Below are positions 48,567-52,829 of a stretch of 52,829 nucleotides of DNA, piece by piece. Source of the stretch: an uncultured Actinomycetes bacterium (GTDB lineage: Bacteria > Actinomycetota > Acidimicrobiia > IMCC26256 > PALSA-555). The notes under the pieces are model-generated. The model did not search any database. It worked only from the letters and a program-made list of their open reading frames with translations, and was not told where the DNA came from. The DNA lies in the NCBI GenBank assembly GCA_903899845.1, contig CAIUKV010000079.1, positions 1 through 52,829 of the forward strand, given 5' to 3'. A program made the translations under genes and the position numbers. The first letter of the stretch is position 1. The number at the start of each line of letters is the position of its first letter.

Positions 48567-49285
48567 ACCCGGCGGTCACCTCGATCTCGGCGTTCTTCCC
48601 CTGTTACAACGACGAAGCCACCATCGCGTCGATGGTCAACCTCGCGCTGGTCACCATCGACCGGGTCGGGGTGGAGGGCGAGGTCATCGTCATCGACGAC
48701 GGCTCCAGCGACGGCTCGGCCCAGGTCCTGGCCGAGCTCGCCGCGGTGCAGCCCCGGCTCCGGGTCGTGACCCACGAGCGCAACCGGGGCTACGGCGGGG
48801 CGCTGCGGTCGGGCTTCGAAGCCGCGACCAACGAGTGGGTCTTCTACACCGACGGCGACGCGCAGTTCGATCCCGCCGAGCTCGAGCTCCTCGTGGCCCG
48901 GGCCGGTCCCGACGTGGACGTGGTGCAGGGCTACAAGATCCGTCGGGCCGACAACGTCGTGCGGCGGGTGATCGGTCGCGTCTACCACCGCACGGTCTCG
49001 GTGATGTTCGGTCTGAAGATCCGCGACACCGACTGCGACTTCCGGCTCATCCGGCGGTCGCTGCTCGAGCGGATCGAGCTCGAGCACACGTCGGGGGTGA
49101 TCTGCGTGGAGCTGGTCCGCAAGCTCCAGGACGCCGGCGCCCGCTTCGTCGAGGTGCCGGTGCACCACTACCCGCGCCTGCACGGGCAGTCCCAGTTCTT
49201 CCGGGTCGCCGCGGTCGCCTCCACCGGACGCGACCTCATCGGCCTCTGGAGCGACCTGGTCGTCGCCCCCCGTCGGCGCCGCTGA
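48563..49285 (+). CDS. GT2 family glycosyltransferase
   Basis: Protein of 240 residues. ISAFFPCYNDEATIASMV, EVIVIDDGSSDGSAQVL, and VFYTDGDAQFDPAELELL are the GT2 nucleotide-sugar and metal motifs; VVQGYKIRRADNVVRRVIGRVYHR and IRDTDCDFRLIRRSLL are the acceptor region of polyprenyl-phosphate glycosyltransferases. No C-terminal membrane pair. GTG at 48563 gives the same 4-nt GTGA overlap seen throughout; a GTG five codons earlier is possible. It probably uses the sugar made by the preceding two enzymes. Confidence 0.87.
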   Translation: MNPAVTSISAFFPCYNDEATIASMVNLALVTIDRVGVEGEVIVIDDGSSDGSAQVLAELAAVQPRLRVVTHERNRGYGGALRSGFEAATNEWVFYTDGDAQFDPAELELLVARAGPDVDVVQGYKIRRADNVVRRVIGRVYHRTVSVMFGLKIRDTDCDFRLIRRSLLERIELEHTSGVICVELVRKLQDAGARFVEVPVHHYPRLHGQSQFFRVAAVASTGRDLIGLWSDLVVAPRRRR

Positions 49286-49321
49286 TCGCGCTCCGGCGCT
49301 CGGGCTCGGCGGCCGCCGGGC

Positions 49322-50071
49322 TCAGGGGCGGGTGGCCAGCACCACGACGCTGCTCCCGACCGGCAGGTCGCGCCGCCGGAGCCACTGCCGTTCGGCGCGG
49401 GCGAGGCGGGCGAACGCAGGGTCGAGCGTTCGGCGCTCGACGTCGGAGCCCGCGTCGGCGGTGGCGTGGGGCCGTAGCCGTTCGGCGAGGGCGAGCGCTC
49501 CCGCCGGGGGCACGAGGAACGAGTACGCGTACGTGGCGCGCCGCACGGTGAGCCCGGCGGCCCGCGCGGTGTCGGCGAGGCCCGGGCGGGTGTAGCGGCG
49601 CCGGGAGTGCACGGTCTTGTCGTGGGCCCGGGTCAGCCACGCGAAGGCCGGTTCGATCATCAGGGCGGCCCCACCGGGGCGCAGGACCCGGGCGAGCTCG
49701 CGCACGGCGCCGGCGTCGTCGTCGACGCAGTACAGCACGGTGATCGCCGCGACCACGTCGAACGACGCGTCGGCAAAGGGCAGGCGCTCGAGGGTGCCGG
49801 CCACCGGCGTGGTCCCGGGCCGGCGGGCCTGGACGAAGGCCAGGGCGTCGGGGGAGACGTCGATGCCGACGACCGCGCCGGCGGTGGCGAGACCGGCGCC
49901 GTTCCCGCCCGGCCCGCACCCGGCGTCGAGGATCCTCCGCTCGGACCGGCCCGGGGTCGGCCGCGGGGCCAGCCACGGGTCGAGGAGGTCGGCCATCACC
50001 GCCCGGGTGGCGCGGTACCACCAGTGGTCGTCCTCGGCCGCGGCGATCCGGGCGTACTCCTCGATCTCCAC
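49322..50071 (-). CDS. Class I SAM-dependent methyltransferase
   Basis: Methyltransferase of 249 residues (Methyltransf_11 type). Motif I is RILDAGCGPGGNGAGLATAG (about 46-65). VVGIDVSPDAL follows, and DVVAAITVLYCVDDDAGAVRELARVLRPGGAALMIEPAF is the post-motif. The N-terminus EEYARIAAAEDDHWWYRATRAVMADLL, with the DDHWWY segment, is typical of envelope-cluster methyltransferases. Convergent with the GT2 gene, 36 bp between the stops. TAGCGT at 50081-50086 on the same strand is 9 nt before the GTG. Confidence 0.85.
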   Translation of the reverse strand: MEIEEYARIAAAEDDHWWYRATRAVMADLLDPWLAPRPTPGRSERRILDAGCGPGGNGAGLATAGAVVGIDVSPDALAFVQARRPGTTPVAGTLERLPFADASFDVVAAITVLYCVDDDAGAVRELARVLRPGGAALMIEPAFAWLTRAHDKTVHSRRRYTRPGLADTARAAGLTVRRATYAYSFLVPPAGALALAERLRPHATADAGSDVERRTLDPAFARLARAERQWLRRRDLPVGSSVVVLATRP

Positions 50072-50080
50072 CGGTCGCCG

Positions 50081-50086
50081 ACGCTA
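50081..50086 (-). promoter_or_regulatory. -10 hexamer TAGCGT, possibly leaderless
   Basis: Minus-strand TAGCGT ends 9 nt before the methyltransferase GTG. Confidence 0.4.
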
Positions 50087-50108
50087 GCCCGCCGCGCCGC
50101 GCGGCCGG

Positions 50109-50777
50109 TCAGGCCGCGACGACGGCGAGCCGCTCCACCCGGACCTCGGTGGACGCCCAGGCGTGCACGCCGATGCGGTCCCCGGGGAGCGGGTCGCACC
50201 CCCCGGCGAGGGGCCGGGGTGCCCGCAGCACCTCGGCCCCGTCGAGGACGGCGACGAGCGCCGCCGGTCCGACCGTGATGTCGAGCGCGTGGGCGCCGAA
50301 GAGCGCGGCGGGATCGGGGACCGGCGCGACCACGAGGGGCCGCCAGTGCCGGTGCCCGCCGACCCACCGGCGCACCACGAGGCCGCCCCCGGCCTCGAAC
50401 GGGTCGACGTCGACGGAGATCCCGTCGATCCGGCCGTGGGCGTCGCGGGCGACCCCGAGGAGGACGCCGAAGCCGGCGCCCGAGGCGAACGTGGTCGCGA
50501 CCGACGCGGTGTAGGCCGGTCCCGGGGCGAGGCCGGCGAGGGCCCACCGGGCCTCGGCCCGCCGGAGGACCAGGGCCCCGTCGGCGGCGGCGGCTACCGC
50601 CGGGAACTGGCCGCCCACCTCCCAGTCCGACCCGGCCGCGACCGCCACCGGACCGGGAGGAGACGCGCCCGACGGCGCGTCGGCCGGCGGGCCGGGCGTG
50701 GCGGCGCCGGCGGGAGCGGTCGTGGAGAGGGTGGCGGCGAGGGCGGCGGACAGGGTGGCGGACAGGGTCGCGGTCAT
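50109..50777 (-). CDS. Possible exported protein with beta-sandwich domain
   Basis: Protein of 222 residues. The N-terminus (about 1-26) is Ala/Leu/Ser/Thr-rich and ends APAGAATPG, resembling a signal peptide, but it has no positive charge before the hydrophobic part, so export is uncertain. The rest is a single domain (about 45-222) rich in beta strands, with WALAGLAPGPAYTASVATTFASGAGFGVLLGVARD and GLVVRRWVGGHRHWRPLVVAPV. This suggests a concanavalin-like binding fold. Two cysteines are not evident; one Cys lies near 200. No family recognised with confidence. Isolated, divergent from the carbonic-anhydrase-like gene. Confidence 0.55.
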   Translation of the reverse strand: MTATLSATLSAALAATLSTTAPAGAATPGPPADAPSGASPPGPVAVAAGSDWEVGGQFPAVAAAADGALVLRRAEARWALAGLAPGPAYTASVATTFASGAGFGVLLGVARDAHGRIDGISVDVDPFEAGGGLVVRRWVGGHRHWRPLVVAPVPDPAALFGAHALDITVGPAALVAVLDGAEVLRAPRPLAGGCDPLPGDRIGVHAWASTEVRVERLAVVAA

Positions 50778-50845
50778 GGTGGGGTGATCGGCACGTCGGG
50801 CCCGGTCCTGAAGCCCGGGATCGGAGCGGCGCGCGCGGCGCGGGC

Positions 50846-50851
50846 TACGGT
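50846..50851 (+). promoter_or_regulatory. -10 hexamer TACGGT, likely leaderless
   Basis: TACGGT ends 6 nt before the GTG of the gamma-carbonic-anhydrase-like gene. Confidence 0.55.
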
Positions 50852-50857
50852 CGGCCC

Positions 50858-51376
50858 GTGGCCGTGTACGCGCTCGGGGACGCCGTCCCCGTCATCCACC
50901 CCGACGCCTACGTGCACCCCGAGGCGACGGTGATCGGGGCGGTCACCATCGGCGCCGAGGCGACGGTGTGGCCCCAGGCGGTGCTGCGGGGCGACTCCGG
51001 CCGCATCGTGATCGGCCCGCGGACCTCGGTCCAGGACGGCACCGTGATCCACTGCACCCCGCAGCACCCGACGCTGATCGGCGCCGACTGCGTGATCGGG
51101 CACCTCGCCCACATCGAGGGTGCGGTCGTGGAGGACGTCGCCCTCGTGGGCAACGGCTCCATCGTGCTGCACCGCGTCGTCGTGCGCACCGTGGCGCTGG
51201 TCGGGGCCGGGGCGGTGGTGCCGGCGGGGACCGAGGTGCCGAGCGGGGCGATGGCCCTGGGCGTGCCCGCCCGGATCCGGCCCGACGTGGTCACCGCCGA
51301 CCAGATCCTCCCGATGGTCGAGAACTACGTCGAGCGGGCCCGCCAGTACCGCGACGGCCTGCGCCGCCTCGACTGA
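50858..51376 (+). CDS. Gamma-carbonic-anhydrase-like left-handed beta-helix protein
   Basis: Protein of 172 residues built of hexapeptide repeats (HPEATVIGAVTIGAEATVWPQAVLRGD and on), with a C-terminal helix (about 145-170), the gamma carbonic anhydrase/PaaY/YrdA architecture. Histidines at 65 (VIHC) and 82 (IGHL) match the first two zinc ligands. The usual third His in the LHGC segment is replaced: the sequence reads IEGA, with a His at 85 three residues after the second. Zinc binding and carbonic anhydrase activity are therefore uncertain; the change may be normal in a subfamily. Confidence 0.85.
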   Translation: MAVYALGDAVPVIHPDAYVHPEATVIGAVTIGAEATVWPQAVLRGDSGRIVIGPRTSVQDGTVIHCTPQHPTLIGADCVIGHLAHIEGAVVEDVALVGNGSIVLHRVVVRTVALVGAGAVVPAGTEVPSGAMALGVPARIRPDVVTADQILPMVENYVERARQYRDGLRRLD

Positions 51377-51400
51377 GGCGCCCGCCCGCCCGGCGGTGGG

Positions 51401-52078
51401 TCACCGGGCCACGGCGGTACGCGCCGGGGCGGCCCGGGCTCGGCTGCGGGCCAGGCGACGGTGCTCGTCGGCGCCGTAGACCGGGCGGTCGTCGGGCCCG
51501 GCCCCGGCCGGCGCCCCGACCCGCACGCCCGCGGCGGCGAACGCGGCGGCGAGCTCGGTGGCGCGCTCGGGTCCGATGAACTCGGCGGTGGCATCGACGA
51601 GGACGCGGGTGAACGTGGTGCCGTGGTGGGGCAGGCCGGGGTCGGACCACAGCGCCCAGTGCACGAGCTCGTGGAGCACCACGCCCTTGGTGCGGTAGCG
51701 CCGGGGGAGGGTGATGGTCGGGCCGGTGGGCTCGTCGCGGAAGAACGCCTGCCGGGCGCCGTTGCCGGGCCGGAACCGGGGGAGGCCGCCGAGGTCGCAG
51801 GCCGGGAAGCGGACCGCCCACCACAGCGACCCCACCACCCGCTCCGCGAAGGTGCGGCAGGCGTCGAGCCCGGGGAGCGGGCTCACGCCCACCGCCGACT
51901 CCGCTGCGTACACCCGGGCCCGCTGCGCGTCGCGGGGCCGCCGGGGCTCGGCGGCTGCGGCGTCCGGGGCGTCGAGGGAGTCGAGGGAGTCGAGGGCGTC
52001 GAGGGCGTCGGGGGCGTCGGGGGCGCTCGCCCCGCCCCGAGGGACCGGGGCCGCGGTGGGGGGGCGGCCGAGCCTCAC
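51401..52078 (-). CDS. Zinc metallohydrolase of the TIGR04338 type
   Basis: Protein of 225 residues. The family opening RDAQRARVYAAE (49-60) and the zinc site HELVH (136-140) with a third-ligand region GLPHHGTTF (149-156) are clear; this SprT-like actinobacterial family has no known substrate. The first 45 residues are a low-complexity tail with (Ala/Ser-Leu/Pro-Asp) units from a 9-bp repeat. The GTG start overlaps the upstream SDR stop by 4 nt. A shorter protein from an internal start cannot be excluded because the core begins near residue 45. Confidence 0.83.
   Translation of the reverse strand: MRLGRPPTAAPVPRGGASAPDAPDALDALDSLDSLDAPDAAAAEPRRPRDAQRARVYAAESAVGVSPLPGLDACRTFAERVVGSLWWAVRFPACDLGGLPRFRPGNGARQAFFRDEPTGPTITLPRRYRTKGVVLHELVHWALWSDPGLPHHGTTFTRVLVDATAEFIGPERATELAAAFAAAGVRVGAPAGAGPDDRPVYGADEHRRLARSRARAAPARTAVAR
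51960..52023 (-). repeat. Seven 9-bp repeats encoding (Ala/Ser)-(Leu/Pro)-Asp
   Basis: On the plus strand the units read GTCGAGGGA/GTCGAGGGC/GTCGGGGGC. They encode the acidic N-terminal tail of the metallohydrolase. Confidence 0.9.
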
Positions 52079-52829
52079 GCGGGCGGGAGCGGCATGGGGT
52101 TGACCCGCTGCACCGCGATCGTGCTCGCGTGGTCGCGGGCGGCGCGTGACGCCATGATCCCGTGCTCGGCGCGCAGCGCGGCCATGCCCTCGTTGCGGCC
52201 CGTGTACTCGGGGGGCTGGCGCAGCATCCAGCAGATGCCCTCGGCGGCCACCTCGCAGGGCTCCCAGTCGGTGGTGTCGACGCCCGGGGAGTTGTGGACG
52301 AAGCCCTCGGAGGCGACGGGCACGTCGATGCGGAACGTGTTCACCGCGATGCCGTCGCCCCGGAGCTGGGCCGCGAGGCTCACGGTCATGTGCTCGAGCG
52401 CGATCTTCGACATCCCGTAGGCCATCTGGGTCGGGAAGTAGTTCAGCGCCGCCAGCGACGAGACGTTGCAGATCGTCCCCGACCCGCGGGCGCGCATGCC
52501 GGGGACGACGGCCTGGATCGCGATCAGCGGGGCCCGCAGGTTCACGGCGAAGACGAGGTCGTGGCGCTTCATGGGGAGGTCGAGGTCACCCGGGAACGTG
52601 ATCGCCGCGTTGTTGACGAGGATGTCGACCGCACCCCACTCCGCCTCGGCCCGGGCCACCATCGCCACGACGTCGGCGTCGTCGGCGAGGTTGGTCGGCA
52701 CCGCGATGGCCTCGCCGCCAGCGTCGGTGATGGCCCGCACGGTGCCGTCGACGGTCCCGGGGACGGGGAGCGGCGCCGCGTCGGTGGCGCGGGCGGCGCA
52801 GGCGACCCGGGCGCCCGCCGCTCCGAGCG
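52075..52829 (-). CDS. SDR family oxidoreductase (5' end outside the window)
   Basis: Short-chain dehydrogenase whose reading frame stays open to the window edge, so the N-terminal TGxxxGxG motif lies outside. Visible are VDILVNNAAITFPGDLDLP, the catalytic Ser in ICNVSSLAALNYF and the YGMSK pair (Tyr and Lys). The C-terminal segment differs from standard SDRs: after NTFRIDVPVASEGFVHN it has WEPCEVAAEGICWMLRQPPEYTGRNEGM. Upstream codons read GAAGARVACAARATDAAPLPVPGTVDGTV, the expected second strand region. Coupled by GTGA to the metallohydrolase gene. Confidence 0.88.
   Translation of the reverse strand, partial: LGAAGARVACAARATDAAPLPVPGTVDGTVRAITDAGGEAIAVPTNLADDADVVAMVARAEAEWGAVDILVNNAAITFPGDLDLPMKRHDLVFAVNLRAPLIAIQAVVPGMRARGSGTICNVSSLAALNYFPTQMAYGMSKIALEHMTVSLAAQLRGDGIAVNTFRIDVPVASEGFVHNSPGVDTTDWEPCEVAAEGICWMLRQPPEYTGRNEGMAALRAEHGIMASRAARDHASTIAVQRVNPMPLPPA

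Noticed and set aside
1-52829. tRNA, rRNA, riboswitch or transposase
   Set aside because: I looked in every gap. None is longer than 300 bases and I found no cloverleaf, conserved rRNA segment or transposase motif.

Overview
This is a very GC-rich, gene-dense stretch of chromosome. Genes start on GTG about as often as ATG and overlap at ATGA/GTGA junctions. Several family markers point to an aerobic, F420-using member of the Actinomycetota: a luciferase-like F420-type oxidoreductase, an AftD-like arabinofuranosyltransferase, PIG-V-like and polyprenol-type glycosyltransferases, Tad pilins, and a metallohydrolase of the TIGR04338 type. I would guess class Acidimicrobiia, but no rRNA or other decisive marker is present and no similarity search was possible. 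I saw no tRNA, rRNA, CRISPR array, phage gene or insertion sequence. No gap between genes exceeds 300 bases.

Layout. 0-1.6 kb: the end of a Tad (Flp) pilus locus, with a Flp-like prepilin, two TadE-like pseudopilins and a TadG-like protein. 1.7-10.5 kb: lipid or CoA-ester catabolism. It holds an SDR, RsgA (housekeeping), an acyl-CoA ligase, and a divergent five-gene operon (MaoC hydratase, DUF35, CMD-like, DUF35, SCP-x/Ltp2-like thiolase), followed by two acyl-CoA dehydrogenases that are divergent from each other. A perfect inverted repeat sits between ligase and MaoC. 10.6-17.5 kb: a PAS-GGDEF diguanylate cyclase and two divergent catabolic operons (amidohydrolase, cyclase-like hydrolase, cupin; and zinc alcohol dehydrogenase, VOC protein, LLM oxidoreductase).

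17.6-31.2 kb and 41.8-49.3 kb: two blocks of envelope glycan genes. The first has two GT-C membrane proteins, a UDP-galactopyranose-mutase-like flavoprotein, an acyltransferase-3/SGNH protein, a 1444-residue AftD-like enzyme, GT2 and GT4 glycosyltransferases and a methyltransferase. The second has two polytopic GT-C-like proteins, a dolichol-phosphate-mannose-synthase-like GT2, an NAD-dependent epimerase, a DegT aminotransferase and another GT2. Between them lie an O-methyltransferase, a previously easy-to-miss 59-residue membrane protein, a class II aldolase/2-hydroxyacid dehydrogenase pair, a GltB-like FMN protein, an acyl-CoA dehydrogenase with its TetR regulator, an Asp-nucleophile alpha/beta hydrolase, and a four-subunit 2-oxoacid:ferredoxin oxidoreductase operon led by a TetR gene. 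49.3-52.8 kb: a methyltransferase, a possible exported protein, a gamma-carbonic-anhydrase-like protein, a zinc metallohydrolase and an SDR cut by the window edge.

The main cross-cutting signals are: (i) a TANNNT hexamer placed 6-9 nt before the start codon of many operon-leading genes, which suggests widespread leaderless transcription; (ii) 9-bp tandem repeats inside reading frames, which encode low-complexity N-termini in unrelated proteins, including a repeat inside the leader of the Flp prepilin; (iii) palindromes placed on promoters or start codons next to TetR genes.
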